From positions 1-64,000 of the forward strand of contig NZ_RCVR01000010.1 of assembly GCF_016107305.1 (NCBI RefSeq): a stretch of DNA of 64,000 bases, written 5' to 3'. Position 1 is the first letter of the stretch; each line of letters starts with the position of its first letter. The stretch comes from Roseomonas sp. KE2513. Its GTDB lineage: Bacteria > Pseudomonadota > Alphaproteobacteria > Acetobacterales > Acetobacteraceae. The notes below the pieces were generated by a model, which was not told the DNA's origin, did no database searches, and saw nothing but the letters and a program-made list of their open reading frames with translations. Position numbers and translations under genes: made by a program. Below, in pieces: positions 47,334 to 56,798 of this stretch.

Positions 47334-48293
47334 ATGGCCGACACAACCGCCGCGGTGCCCTGGAACCCGAGGCGCTCCGCGCCCGGGGCCCTCGCCCGCC
47401 TCCTCGACAACAAGGCCTTCCTTGTCTTCCTCTGCCTGCTGCCGGCGGTGGGCCTGCTGCTCGTCTTCCTCACCTACCCGCTCGGCCTCGGCATCTGGCT
47501 TGCCTTCACCGACACCCATATCGGCCGCGGCGGCGAATTCGTTGGCCTGGAGAACTTCGAGTCCCTCTGGTACGATCAGGTTTTCTGGAACGCCGTCTTC
47601 TACACGGTTTTTTACACGCTGGTCGCAACCGTCCTAAAGTTTGGCCTCGGCCTCTGGCTCGCCCTGCTGCTGAACGAGAACGTGCCCTTCAAGTCGCTCA
47701 TCCGCGCCATCATCCTGATGCCCTGGATCGTGCCGACGGTCCTCTCGGCTATCGCCTTCTGGTGGATGTTCGACGCGCAGTTCTCGATCATCTCCTACGT
47801 GCTGGTGGACGTGCTGGGCTGGCGCGACAGCTACATCGACTTTCTCGGCACGCCCTGGCACGCGCGCTGGTCGCTTGTCTTCGCCAATGTCTGGCGCGGC
47901 ATCCCCTTTGTCGCGATCTCCCTCCTGGCGGGGCTGCAGACCATCTCGCCCTCGCTCTACGAGGCCGCGCTACTGGACGGTGCCTCCTCCTGGCAGCGCT
48001 TCACGAAGATTACGGCGCCCTTGCTGATGCCTATCCTCTCGGTGGTGCTCACCTTCTCCGTGCTCTTCACCTTCACGGACTTCCAGCTCGTCTATGCCAT
48101 TACCCGCGGCGGGCCGATCAACTCCACCCACCTCATGGCCACGCTGGCCTTCCAGCGCGGCATTCCCGGCGGCCAGCTCGGCGAGGGGGCGGCCATCGCG
48201 GTCTCCATGATCCCCTTCCTCGTCCTGGCGACGCTGTTCAGCTACTTCGCCCTCTCCCGGCGCAAGTGGCAGCAAGGAGGCAATGATGAGTAA
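47334..48293 (+). CDS. Sugar ABC transporter permease 1 (UgpA/MalF type)
   Basis: The 319-residue inner-membrane protein has about six helices (first at about residue 28, AFLVFLCLLPAVGLLLVFLT) and the EAA loop ISPSLYEAALLDGASSWQRF that contacts the ATPase. AAGGAGG lies five bases before ATG 47334. It follows the binding-protein gene by 59 bases and overlaps the second permease by 8 bases at 48286-48293. Together they form the channel. Confidence 0.92.
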   Translation: MADTTAAVPWNPRRSAPGALARLLDNKAFLVFLCLLPAVGLLLVFLTYPLGLGIWLAFTDTHIGRGGEFVGLENFESLWYDQVFWNAVFYTVFYTLVATVLKFGLGLWLALLLNENVPFKSLIRAIILMPWIVPTVLSAIAFWWMFDAQFSIISYVLVDVLGWRDSYIDFLGTPWHARWSLVFANVWRGIPFVAISLLAGLQTISPSLYEAALLDGASSWQRFTKITAPLLMPILSVVLTFSVLFTFTDFQLVYAITRGGPINSTHLMATLAFQRGIPGGQLGEGAAIAVSMIPFLVLATLFSYFALSRRKWQQGGNDE

Positions 48294-49158
48294 CTCCACG
48301 GAGGAGGGCGCGATCCTCTCCTGGCAGTCGGCCCCGCGCCGGCTGGTCACGCTCTACCTGCCCCTGGCCCTCTTCGTGTTCATCCTCCTGTTCCCCTTCT
48401 ACTGGATGACGATCACGACCTTCAAACCGAACGCGGAGCTCTACGACTACAAGAACTTCAACCCTTTCTGGGTGGTCCATCCCACCCTCGCGAACATCAA
48501 CAAGCTCCTGTTCGAGACCTCCTATCCGCGCTGGCTGATGACCACGATGCTGGTCGCCATCTGCTCAACCGTGCTCGCGATCTTCGCCTCGGTGCTGGCG
48601 GCCTATGCCATCCAGCGGCTACGCTTCCGGGGTGCCAACGCGGTGGGGCTCGCGATCTACATCGCCTACCTCGTGCCGCCCTCGATCCTCTTTATTCCGC
48701 TCGCGACGATGGTCTTCCAGCTCGGCCTTTTCGACAGCCCACTGGCGCTCATCCTCACCTACCCGACCTTCCTGATCCCTTTTTGCACCTGGCTGCTCAT
48801 CGGCTACTTCAAGTCCATTCCCTACGAACTGGAGGAGTGCGCGCTCATCGACGGCGCGTCACGGCTGCAGATCCTCCGGCGGATCACGCTGCCCCTGGCG
48901 GTGCCTGGCCTGATCAGCGCCGGCATCTTCTCCTTCACCCTCTCCTGGAACGAGTTCATCTACGCACTTGCCTTCATCTCTTCCTCGGAGAAGAAGACCG
49001 TGCCCGTCGCCATCCTGACGGAGCTCGTGCAGGGCGATGTCTACCAGTGGGGCTCGCTCATGGCAGGCTCCCTGCTCGGCTCGTTGCCGGTCGCGATCTT
49101 CTACTCGTTCTTCGTGGACTACTACGTCTCCTCGCTCACCGGCGCGGTGAAGGAGTAG
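48286..49158 (+). CDS. Sugar ABC transporter permease 2 (UgpE/MalG type)
   Basis: The 290-residue inner-membrane protein has six helices (first at about 20-40, LYLPLALFVFILLFPFYWMT) and the EAA loop LEECALIDGASRLQILRRIT. AAGGAGG precedes two adjacent ATGs (48283 and 48286); the spacing favours 48286. It overlaps the permease 1 gene, and its stop codon abuts the stop of the convergent RlpA-like gene. It completes a UgpC/binding protein/permease operon. Confidence 0.91.
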   Translation: MSNSTEEGAILSWQSAPRRLVTLYLPLALFVFILLFPFYWMTITTFKPNAELYDYKNFNPFWVVHPTLANINKLLFETSYPRWLMTTMLVAICSTVLAIFASVLAAYAIQRLRFRGANAVGLAIYIAYLVPPSILFIPLATMVFQLGLFDSPLALILTYPTFLIPFCTWLLIGYFKSIPYELEECALIDGASRLQILRRITLPLAVPGLISAGIFSFTLSWNEFIYALAFISSSEKKTVPVAILTELVQGDVYQWGSLMAGSLLGSLPVAIFYSFFVDYYVSSLTGAVKE

Positions 49159-49635
49159 CTAGCCTCCGCGAGAGCCCGCGCCCTGTCGAATGGTGCCGTC
49201 GCGCTGCGGCACCTCCACCGGCGAGATCTCCACTGGCGCGACCCCATCCTCCAGCATGCCCAGCTGCTGCGCGGTGCGCGGGCTCACATCGAGGATGCGG
49301 CCGCGGACGTAGGGTCCGCGGTCCTCTACCTCCACTGTGGCAGTGCGCCCCGTCTCAAGATTTTTCACCCGAGCCGTCGTGCCCAGCGGCAGGGTCCGGC
49401 TCGCGGCGGAGTTGGAGTTGACGGAGAAGCGCTCCCCATTCGCCATCCGCCGCCCGTTCAACCCCCGGTGGTAATGCGACGCCCGACCCCGCTGCACACG
49501 GCCAGATGTGTCGTCGCCCGGCCTTGCGCGCTGCTCCTGGGCCCTGGGTTTTGCCGCTTCGGCCGGCGCCGTCGCGGAGAGGGACGCCGCCGAGACGGCC
49601 GCCGCGAATGCCAGCAGGGCGAATGCCTTGCCCAT
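49159..49635 (-). CDS. rlpA: RlpA-like septal-ring lytic transglycosylase family protein
   Basis: The 158-residue protein has a signal peptide (about 1-28, SLSATAPAEA) and a double-psi beta-barrel domain: GRASHYHRGLNGRRMANGER, LPLGTTARVKNLETGRTATV and VEDRGPYVRGRILDVSPRTA. The last keeps the Asp proposed to be catalytic in RlpA, but the usual His (AAHKTLP) is Ser here (AASRTLP). There is no SPOR domain, so it is a minimal RlpA. AGGAGG precedes ATG 49635 by six bases. It is divergent from a second RlpA-like gene. Confidence 0.85.
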   Translation of the reverse strand: MGKAFALLAFAAAVSAASLSATAPAEAAKPRAQEQRARPGDDTSGRVQRGRASHYHRGLNGRRMANGERFSVNSNSAASRTLPLGTTARVKNLETGRTATVEVEDRGPYVRGRILDVSPRTAQQLGMLEDGVAPVEISPVEVPQRDGTIRQGAGSRGG

Positions 49636-49804
49636 GTAGAGCCTCCTGTCCCGATGCTTCGGATGCGGCGCGGTGTCCCGCGCGCAGGCGGTGGAAACGC
49701 CCCCTCTCTCGGATGGATGCCCCATCGCCCTGATCCTTCCGCTCCCCGTCCAACCGCCTCCGGTGCCCGGCGTTGATCCAGCAGTAGAAGCCAGGTGAAC
49801 CGAT

Positions 49805-50257
49805 TTGCGCGCCCTGCTCGTCCTCGCCGCACTCCTTGGCGGCCCTGCCCTCGCCCAGCCCGTCGCGCCGGACGCCTCGGGCGGCGCACGGCGCGGCCAG
49901 GCCTCGGTCTTCGCCCCCGCGCTCGCCGGCCGCCGGATGGCCGATGGCGGCACGGTGGAACTGAACTCCGACAGCGCGGCGAGCGACGCGCTCCCCCTCG
50001 GCAGCACGGCCCGTGTACGCAATCTCCGAAACGGCCGCATCGCGATCGTGCGTGTCCGCGATCGCCTGCCCACGTCGGGGCGGCGCATCATCAGCGTCAG
50101 CCCGAAGGTCGCTCAATTCCTTGGCATGCCCGTCAACGGCGTCGCGCAGGTTGAGGTCGCGCCGCTCGCCGTGCCGCAGCGCGACGGCAGCATCAAACTC
50201 GGCGCGGGCACCGGCCTCGCAGGCCGCCGCGCTCGCATCGTCGAGCCACCGCGCTGA
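49805..50257 (+). CDS. RlpA-like protein, divergent paralogue
   Basis: The 150-residue protein has a short signal peptide (about 1-18, ending ALAQ) and a double-psi beta-barrel-like segment (GQASVFAPALAGRRMADGG, LPLGSTARVRNLRNGRIAIV, RRIISVSPKVAQFLG). The glycine in DRGP is Leu, and the His position of family members is Asp (AASDALP). It ends APLAVPQRDGSIKLGAG, closely paralleling the neighbour's VEVPQRDGTIRQGAG, so the two are paralogues. It starts at TTG 49805 with AGGTGA upstream. Catalysis is doubtful; wall binding is possible. Confidence 0.75.
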   Translation: MRALLVLAALLGGPALAQPVAPDASGGARRGQASVFAPALAGRRMADGGTVELNSDSAASDALPLGSTARVRNLRNGRIAIVRVRDRLPTSGRRIISVSPKVAQFLGMPVNGVAQVEVAPLAVPQRDGSIKLGAGTGLAGRRARIVEPPR

Positions 50258-50375
50258 CGCAGCACGATTGACCGCATACTGAAAGAGCGCGACCCTCCCG
50301 CTGCAATTGACGCATGGCCGCCCCCTTTACGGAGGGCAGCGCCGCGCGCGTCATCGGCAGCGCTCGGAGCACCTC

Positions 50376-51362
50376 ATGCCCAACATCCCGATCACCCTCG
50401 CCCTCTCCGAGTACGACCACGTCCGCGACGTGCTCGACGGCACTGTTCCCGTTCCCGGCGCCGACCTCACCGTGCTCCGCATGCCCGTGGAGGAGATCTT
50501 CTACCGCTTCACCTTCCACCGGGAGTGGGACGTGTCGGAGATGTCCTTCGCGAAGGTCATCTCCCTCATGTCCCAGGGCGATGACACGCTTGTTGCCATC
50601 CCGGTCTTCGTCTCCCGCATGTTCCGCCACTCCTCCTTTTACGTGCGTTCGGACAGCGAACTCACCGATCCTTCCCAGCTCGCGGGCAAGCGCATCGGCG
50701 TGCCGGAATGGGCGCAGACCGCCGCCATCTACTCCCGCGGCATCATCGCCCACCGCTATGGCGTGGATCTCTCCAGCATTGATTGGTTCCAGGCCGGCGT
50801 GAACGATCCTGGCCGCGTGGAGAAGGTGAAGCTCGACCTCCGCGGCGGGTTGAGGCTCACCCCCGTGAAGGACCGCTCGCTGTCCCAGATGCTGCTCGAC
50901 GGCGACCTCGACGTCGTTCTCTCAGCCCGTCCACCCGCGCCTTTCCTGGAGAACCGAGGCATCCGCCGCCTCTTCGCTGACTACCGCTCCGAGGAGGAGC
51001 GCTTCCTGCGCGACACCGGGATCTTCCCCATCATGCACGTCGTCGTCATCCGTCGGGAGGTCTACGACCGGCACCGCTGGCTCGCGCTCAACCTGATGAA
51101 GGCGCTGGAGACGGCACGCGACCGCTCCCTCACGCGCATGTCCGACATCACCCTTTCCTACTTTCCCGTTCCCTGGATTGCGGAGCGAGCGCGCGCGGCG
51201 CGGGAGATGATCGGCGGCGACGGCTGGCCCTATGGCGTGGAGGACAACCGCGCGACGCTCGATGCCTTCACCACCTGGGCCTATGAGCAGGGCGTCTGCC
51301 ACCGCAAGCTTGACCCTGCCGAGATCTTTGCGCCGGAGACGCGAAGCCGGTTCAAGGTATGA
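50376..51362 (+). CDS. 4,5-dihydroxyphthalate decarboxylase-like protein (PhtD family)
   Basis: The 328-residue protein starts MPNIPITLALSEYDHVRDVL and has the binding-protein-like fold of this family (ADLTVLRMPVEEIFYRFTFH, LAGKRIGVPEWAQTAAIYSR, FLENRGIRRLFADYRSEEE). Proteins annotated this way often lie in aromatic-acid loci, but few have been shown to decarboxylate and the fold is that of periplasmic binding proteins. No signal peptide is visible, which supports a cytoplasmic enzyme. ATG 50376 is chosen; the frame opens 23 codons earlier. It converges with the next Bug-protein gene, 5 bases away. Confidence 0.82.
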   Translation: MPNIPITLALSEYDHVRDVLDGTVPVPGADLTVLRMPVEEIFYRFTFHREWDVSEMSFAKVISLMSQGDDTLVAIPVFVSRMFRHSSFYVRSDSELTDPSQLAGKRIGVPEWAQTAAIYSRGIIAHRYGVDLSSIDWFQAGVNDPGRVEKVKLDLRGGLRLTPVKDRSLSQMLLDGDLDVVLSARPPAPFLENRGIRRLFADYRSEEERFLRDTGIFPIMHVVVIRREVYDRHRWLALNLMKALETARDRSLTRMSDITLSYFPVPWIAERARAAREMIGGDGWPYGVEDNRATLDAFTTWAYEQGVCHRKLDPAEIFAPETRSRFKV

Positions 51363-51367
51363 GGTGA

Positions 51368-52342
51368 CTACTCGGGCTTGATCCCGATCTCCCGCACAAG
51401 GGCGCCGTACTTCTCCGTATCGTGGCGGATGAGTTCGGCGAAGCCCTCGGGCGTGGTGATCAGCGGTTCCAGCCCGCCCGCCGCTTCCAGCCGCCCCTTC
51501 ACCGCCGGCTCGGCCAGGGAGGCGTTGATCTCCTCCCTCAGCTTCGCGATCACTGGCGCCGGCGTCCCGGCAGGCGCGAAGACGCCGAGCCAGATCAGCA
51601 CCTCGTAGCTCGGGAAAAACTCTCCGATCCTCGGCAGGTCAGGAAAAGCTGGCGACCGCTTCGGCCCTGTCACCGCGATCGCGCGCAGCCGCCCCTGCTG
51701 GATGAGCGGCGCGGAGGAGGTGCCCGAGAAGACGGCCGCTGTGTCCCCGGCAACGGTCGCCGTCACAGCCGGCGTGCCCCCACGGAAGGGCACGTGCAGC
51801 ATGTCGATCCCGGCCCGCCGCATCAGCATCTCCATCGCCAACTGGTGCTGGCTGCCCGACCCGCCGGAGGCATAGGCGAGCGGCGGGTCGCTTCGCCGCG
51901 CGAGGGCGATGAATTCCTCGAAGTTCCGCACCGGCAGGGAAGGATTGACCGAGAGCACGAACTGGTTCGCCGCCACGCTCGCGACCGGGATGAGGTCGGT
52001 CGAGACGTTGAAGGGCGCGCGCTCGTAGATCGCGGGATTCACTGCGATCACGGTGTCCTGCGCGAAGAGCAGCGTGTATCCGTCGGGACGCGAGCGCACC
52101 GCAGCTTCCGTCGCGATCTGCCCGTTCGAGCCCGCGCGGTTCTCGATCACCACCGGTTGCCCCAGTCGCTCCCCCAGCCGCTGTGCGAGGATTCGCGCCG
52201 CCACGTCCGGTGCGCCGCCGGGCGGAATGGTGACAAGCATGCGGAGCGGCCGATCTGGATAAGGCGCCTGCGCCTGCGCCTGCGCCTGCGCCATGCCGAA
52301 ACCAAGCGCGGCCGGGGCCGCAAGCAGGCTGCGTCGTCTCAT
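51368..52342 (-). CDS. Bug/TctC-family periplasmic binding protein
   Basis: The 324-residue protein has a signal peptide (MRRRSLLAAPAALGFGMAQ) followed by a Gln-Ala repeat encoded by GGCGCA units, then the Bug fold (RMLVTIPPGGAPDVAARILA, GQPVVIENRAGSNGQIATEA, MLHVPFRGGTPAVTATVAGD). The ligand is probably a carboxylate. No TctA/TctB membrane genes are in the window. ATG 52342 has GGAAAGG nine bases upstream; a GTG at 52360 is a less likely start. A LysR relic lies divergent just upstream. Confidence 0.88.
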   Translation of the reverse strand: MRRRSLLAAPAALGFGMAQAQAQAQAPYPDRPLRMLVTIPPGGAPDVAARILAQRLGERLGQPVVIENRAGSNGQIATEAAVRSRPDGYTLLFAQDTVIAVNPAIYERAPFNVSTDLIPVASVAANQFVLSVNPSLPVRNFEEFIALARRSDPPLAYASGGSGSQHQLAMEMLMRRAGIDMLHVPFRGGTPAVTATVAGDTAAVFSGTSSAPLIQQGRLRAIAVTGPKRSPAFPDLPRIGEFFPSYEVLIWLGVFAPAGTPAPVIAKLREEINASLAEPAVKGRLEAAGGLEPLITTPEGFAELIRHDTEKYGALVREIGIKPE

Positions 52343-52461
52343 GGTCCCGAACCTTTCCACCCCTGTTCTTGGCCACGAGGCTAAGCGCTCTCTGGAGCGG
52401 CGGCTACGGCCCCGTGATGTGCCGCAATGTCACTGACGCTCGATCCGGGCCTCGTCGATCG

Positions 52462-52790
52462 CCGCACCCCAGCGCGCATCCTCTCGCCGGCGAGCCCTTC
52501 ATCCTCCGTCGCCGCACCGACGGACCCGGCATCTACGACGCCATACTCGGCGGATTGCAGCGCACAGGATTTATGCCGTGCGTGGTGGACGAAGCCTCTC
52601 GCATCAGCACCGCCATCAATCTCGTCGCGGCGGGGCGCGGTCTTACCATCGTCCCCGCCTCGATGCGCGTGCTGCACCGCGACATCGTCGCCTACCGTCC
52701 GTTCGCCTCCGGCGCGCTGCCGCGCTGGCCGTGGCCGGAGAGGGCTAGCCCGGGCGCCCCCCTGTTCATCCCTCGGCGTTCCGCCATAGG
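52462..52790 (+). pseudogene. Relic of a LysR-family regulator (C-terminal effector domain)
   Basis: In one frame the sequence reads HPLAGEPFILRRRTDGPGIY, DAILGGLQRTGFMPCVVDEA and INLVAAGRGLTIVPASMRVL, which is the C-terminal co-inducer domain of LysR-type regulators. No helix-turn-helix half is found upstream in any frame, and the frame runs on after GALPRWPWPERASPGAPLFI, where the family would end. There is no start or ribosome site of its own. It lies divergent from the Bug-protein gene, the usual position for a LysR partner, so it is probably the remains of its former regulator. Confidence 0.7.
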
Positions 52791-52820
52791 CTGCGGCAGG
52801 ACGAAGCGGGAGGAAACAGC

Positions 52821-54629
52821 ATGCCGCGCGATGACCTGGAGACCGGCGGCGCGAAATCCCGCGCCGAGGCGATGGACCGGCCCGTGCCCGCCACTCCCGC
52901 CGACAACCGCGCCTGGGGCAGCGACGCCATCGCAGACGTGCTGCGCGCCCTCGACATCCCCTTCATCGCGCTCAATCCTGGGGCCAGCTACCGCGGCCTG
53001 CACGACAGCCTCGTCAACCGCCTTGGCAACACCGCGCCGCAGATGCTCGTCTGCCTGCACGAGGAGCACGCGGTCGCCCTCGCGCAGGGCTACTACAAGG
53101 CCTCCGGCCGGCCCATCGCAGCCGCCCTGCACAGCAATGTCGGCCTCATGCACGGCACCATGGCCATCTATAACGCCTGGTGCGACCGGGTGCCCGTGCT
53201 CGTCCTCGGCGCCACGGGCCCAGTGGACGCCGCCCGCCGTCGCCCGTGGATCGACTGGATCCACACCGCCCAGGACCAGGGCGCGCTGATCCGCCACTAC
53301 ACGAAGTGGGACGCCCAGCCCGCCTCGATCCCCGCCGCGCGCGAGGCCCTGCTGCGCGCCCATCAGATCATGAACAGCGCGCCGCGCGGCCCGGTCTACG
53401 TGAACCTCGACGCGGCCATCCAGGAACAGGCGCTGGACTCGCTTCCTGCCCCGCCCGACGTCTCACGCTACGCCGCCCCCGCGCCCGCGGCTCCCGACCC
53501 TGGGCTGCTCGCCCGCGCCGTCACCCTCCTTTCCGGCGCCACGAACCCGCTCATCCTCATGGGGCGCACCGGCCGGACCACCGAGGCCTGGGAGCAGCGC
53601 GTGAGGCTCGCCGAGGCCCTCAGCGCGAGGGTCGCGACCGACCTCAAGCTTCCCGCCACCTTCCCCACCGACCACCCGCTGCACGCGGCTGCGCCCGGCA
53701 CCTTCGCGGCCCCTGCCCTGCAGTCGGCGATGCGAGAGGCCGACGTGATCCTCGCCCTCGACTGGATCGACCTCGGCGGCACCCTCCGCGCGGCCGGCGC
53801 CGAGGAAGCCGGTCCCCGTATCATCCAGGTCTCGCCCGACCAGCGCCTGCACAATGGCTGGAGCTTCGATCACGGCGGCCTGCCCCCCGCCGACCTCAAC
53901 TTCGACAACGAGCCGGACGTGGTCGTCGCCGCCCTTCTCGCCTCCCTGCCGGCGAAGCCGACCGCAGCGCCGAGGCCCGCCGCCGTCGCCGCCCCGGCGG
54001 CGCAGGGTGGCACCCTCACCATTCCTGGCCTTGCCGCCTCCCTTCGCCGCAACACCGAGGGGCGCAAAATCACCCTCATCCGCATTCCCCTCGGCTGGGA
54101 CGGCGGGCTCTGGCACTTCAACCACCCGCTCGATTACCTCGGCCAGGACGGCGGCGGTGGCATCGGTAGCGGGCCCGGCATGTCCGTGGGCGCGGCGCTC
54201 GCGCTCCGTGAATCCGGCCGCCTGCCCGTCGCGGTGCTCGGCGACGGCGACACGATGATGGGCCTCTCCGCACTCTGGACCGCCGCCCATTACCGCGTGC
54301 CGCTCCTCGTCATCGTCTCCAACAACCGCTCCTTCTTCAACGATGAGGTCCACCAAGAGCGCGTCGCGAAGGAGCGCGGCCGGCCCGTCGAGAACAAGTG
54401 GGTGGGACAGGCGATCTCCGACCCCGACCCCGATTTCGCGAAGCTGGCGGAGAGCCTTGGTCTTCTCGGCGTCGGTCCGGTGGAGGACGAGGCCGCGCTC
54501 GACGCTGCCATCGCCCGCGCCGTCGCCCATGTGGAGGCCGGCGGCACGGCCCTCGTCGATGCCCGCGTGGCGCCCGGCTACGCCCCCGCCATGGCCTCCG
54601 CCCTCACGCGCGAGCCGCGGCGGGACTGA
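52821..54629 (+). CDS. Thiamine-diphosphate-dependent enzyme (acetolactate synthase/benzoylformate decarboxylase superfamily)
   Basis: The 602-residue protein has the three ThDP domains. The N-terminal pyrimidine-binding domain has catalytic Glu in CLHEEHAVALAQGYYK (E81/E82). A middle domain with VTLLSGATNPLILMGRTGRT follows. The C-terminal domain has the GDG-NN cofactor motif GDGDTMMGLSALWTAAHYRV and IVSNNRSFFNDEVHQERVAK. The chemistry is decarboxylation or carboligation of a 2-oxo acid; which one cannot be read. It lies between two Bug-protein genes and upstream of kdgT and the tetronate kinase genes, so a sugar-acid or aromatic 2-oxo acid is plausible. Confidence 0.88.
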   Translation: MPRDDLETGGAKSRAEAMDRPVPATPADNRAWGSDAIADVLRALDIPFIALNPGASYRGLHDSLVNRLGNTAPQMLVCLHEEHAVALAQGYYKASGRPIAAALHSNVGLMHGTMAIYNAWCDRVPVLVLGATGPVDAARRRPWIDWIHTAQDQGALIRHYTKWDAQPASIPAAREALLRAHQIMNSAPRGPVYVNLDAAIQEQALDSLPAPPDVSRYAAPAPAAPDPGLLARAVTLLSGATNPLILMGRTGRTTEAWEQRVRLAEALSARVATDLKLPATFPTDHPLHAAAPGTFAAPALQSAMREADVILALDWIDLGGTLRAAGAEEAGPRIIQVSPDQRLHNGWSFDHGGLPPADLNFDNEPDVVVAALLASLPAKPTAAPRPAAVAAPAAQGGTLTIPGLAASLRRNTEGRKITLIRIPLGWDGGLWHFNHPLDYLGQDGGGGIGSGPGMSVGAALALRESGRLPVAVLGDGDTMMGLSALWTAAHYRVPLLVIVSNNRSFFNDEVHQERVAKERGRPVENKWVGQAISDPDPDFAKLAESLGLLGVGPVEDEAALDAAIARAVAHVEAGGTALVDARVAPGYAPAMASALTREPRRD

Positions 54630-54679
54630 CCACGGACCAAGGCCGCCGCCAGAGCGGCCCGGAAGGAAGGAGGAGGCGA

Positions 54680-55693
54680 ATGCCCGAACAGGACTACACG
54701 CGCCCCGGCCGCGCCGCGGCGCTCACCCGCCGCGCGGCGCTGCTGCTCGCCGCCCCCGCCCTGCTGCGGCGGCGTGCCCTCGCCCAGGGGGGCACGCCCT
54801 GGCCATCGGACAAGCCGGTCCGCCTCATCGTCACCCTCGCCCCCGGCGGCACGGCCGACTTCCTCGCCCGCAGCCTTTCCCAGCGGCTCCAGGAGGTGAC
54901 GGGCAACAGCTTCGTCGTCGAGAACCGCACGGGCGGCAGCGGGGCGGTCGGCTGGCAGGCCGCCGCCCGCGCGGCACCCGACGCGACCACCCTTCTCGTG
55001 ATCGACAACTCCCTGCCCATCGCCGCCGCCGCAGGCCGCGACATCGGCTTCAACTTCGCCCGCGACCTCGAGCCGGTCCGGCTCCTCGCGCAATACGCCC
55101 CGATCGTGGTGGTGAACCCGAGCCTGCCCGCCGCCGACCTTCCGGCCTTCGTCGAATACGCCAAGGCCCGCCCCGGTCAGCTCTTTTATGGCAGCAACGG
55201 CATCGGCAGCGTGACGCACCTGCAGACCGAACTGTTGCAGGCCGCCACCGGCATGCGCCTCAACCACGTCAGCTACCGCGGCATGGCCCAGGCCGCGACC
55301 GACCTCGTGGGAGGCCAGGTCCAGCTCTTCCTACCGGTCTTCCCCACGGTTGCCGGCCAGCTCCGCGGCGGCGCCCTGAAGCCGCTGGCGGTCGGCACCG
55401 AGGGCCCGCGCGTGCCCGCCCTGCCGAACGTGCCCAGCGCGCGCGAGCAGGGCATCGACTTCGCCGAGCAGACCTGGTTCGGCCTAATGGCCCCGCGCGG
55501 CATCCCGCCGGAGGCGATGGCCGCTATGGGGGCCGCTCTGGCGAGCGCCTGCGCGGGCGAGGCCTTCCGCCGCCGCCTGGAGGAGGGCGGCGCGACCGTG
55601 CCCGAGAACCCGCCCGCCTTTGGCGAGACCGTGACGCGGGAGGTCGCCCTCTGGACGCGCGTCTTGCGCGAGCGAAACATCGTGCTCGAATAG
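54680..55693 (+). CDS. Bug/TctC-family periplasmic binding protein
   Basis: The 337-residue protein has a signal ([20 protein letters not shown], with a twin arginine) and the Bug fold ([60 protein letters not shown]). AGGAGG lies about six bases before ATG 54680. It follows the ThDP-enzyme gene by 50 bases on the same strand and may be co-transcribed. As elsewhere in the window, no TctA/TctB partners are present. Ligand unknown, likely a carboxylate. Confidence 0.88.
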   Translation: MPEQDYTRPGRAAALTRRAALLLAAPALLRRRALAQGGTPWPSDKPVRLIVTLAPGGTADFLARSLSQRLQEVTGNSFVVENRTGGSGAVGWQAAARAAPDATTLLVIDNSLPIAAAAGRDIGFNFARDLEPVRLLAQYAPIVVVNPSLPAADLPAFVEYAKARPGQLFYGSNGIGSVTHLQTELLQAATGMRLNHVSYRGMAQAATDLVGGQVQLFLPVFPTVAGQLRGGALKPLAVGTEGPRVPALPNVPSAREQGIDFAEQTWFGLMAPRGIPPEAMAAMGAALASACAGEAFRRRLEEGGATVPENPPAFGETVTREVALWTRVLRERNIVLE

Positions 55694-55811
55694 CCCCTCG
55701 CCGGAAGGGCGGGTATTCGGCGTTTTCGTTCCATTAGCTGGAAGCATCCCCCTCTCCCGTGCGTTGTGCCGGCAGTTTCCCCTCCCACGAGGGGGCTGCC
55801 GGAGAATGTCC

Positions 55812-56798
55812 ATGCAAGTTCCTATCAAGCGCGCCATCGAACGGGTGCCCGGCGGTATGATGGTCGTGCCCCTCGCCGTCGGGGCTCTGATCGCCACCTT
55901 CCTCCCGGATACCCCGAAGTTCTTCGGCTCCTTCACCGGCGCCCTCTTCTCGGGGGCGCTGACTATCCTCGCGGTCTTCTATGTCTGCATGGGGGCCAGC
56001 ATCGACTTCAAGGCGACGCCATACATCCTGAAGAAGGGCGGCACGCTCTTCGGCACGAAGGTGGGCATCGCCATCATCCTGGGCGTTATCTTCGGCCAGA
56101 TCCTGGGCGAGGCCCCGGTGGAGGCCGGCATCTTCGCAGGCCTCTCTACCCTGGCCATCGTCGCCTCAATGAACGACACCAATGGCGGCCTCTACATGGC
56201 GCTGATGGGACAGTACGGCGAACCCCGCGACGTCGGCGCCTATACCGTGATGACGCTCGAATCCGGGCCCTTCCTCACGATGGTCACCCTGGGCGTCGCC
56301 GGCCTTTCGGCCTTCCCCTGGCCCACCCTGGTCGGCTCCATCCTGCCGCTGATCGTCGGCATGATTCTCGGCAACCTCGACCGTGACATGCGCGACTTCC
56401 TCAGCCGCGCCATCCCCGTGATGATCCCCTTCTTCGCCTTCGCCCTCGGCAGCGGGCTGGATCTGGCGAAGGTTTGGCAGGCAGGTCTGCTCGGCCTCGG
56501 CCTCGGGGTGGCCGTGGTGGTCGTCACCGGCATCCCCCTCTTCCTGGCCGACCGCGCCATCGGCGGCTCTGGCGTGGCCGGGGTAGCGGCCGCTTCCACT
56601 GCTGGCAACGCGGCGGCAGTCCCGGCCATTGTGGCGGCGGCCAACCCGGTCTACGCACCGGCAGCCGCCCACGCGACGATCCTCGTGGCCGCGGCGGTCA
56701 TCGTCACGACGGTGCTCGTGCCGCTGCTCACCGCCTGGACGGCCCGCCGCTTTGGACCCACCCCGCAGCCCGTCCAAGGACCGGTTCCTGCCGAATGA
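55812..56798 (+). CDS. kdgT: 2-keto-3-deoxygluconate permease-family transporter
   Basis: The 328-residue membrane protein closely follows Kdg[77 protein letters not shown] and [20 protein letters not shown], with about ten helices. ATG 55812 gives the KdgT-like start and has GGAG seven bases upstream; ATG 55806 is possible. It overlaps the kinase gene by four bases (ATGA at 56795-56798). With downstream kinase and PdxA2 genes, the imported sugar acid is more likely a threonate/erythronate than ketodeoxygluconate. Confidence 0.9.
   Translation: MQVPIKRAIERVPGGMMVVPLAVGALIATFLPDTPKFFGSFTGALFSGALTILAVFYVCMGASIDFKATPYILKKGGTLFGTKVGIAIILGVIFGQILGEAPVEAGIFAGLSTLAIVASMNDTNGGLYMALMGQYGEPRDVGAYTVMTLESGPFLTMVTLGVAGLSAFPWPTLVGSILPLIVGMILGNLDRDMRDFLSRAIPVMIPFFAFALGSGLDLAKVWQAGLLGLGLGVAVVVVTGIPLFLADRAIGGSGVAGVAAASTAGNAAAVPAIVAAANPVYAPAAAHATILVAAAVIVTTVLVPLLTAWTARRFGPTPQPVQGPVPAE

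Noticed and set aside
52258-52292. Tandem GCGCCT/GCGCAG-type repeat as a regulatory element
   Set aside because: It encodes a Gln-Ala run just after the signal peptide of the Bug protein and needs no other explanation.
52369-53289. A 306-codon frame read as one intact protein
   Set aside because: Only about 110 codons match a LysR effector domain; the rest is out-of-frame translation of the ThDP-enzyme gene, so I call a relic.
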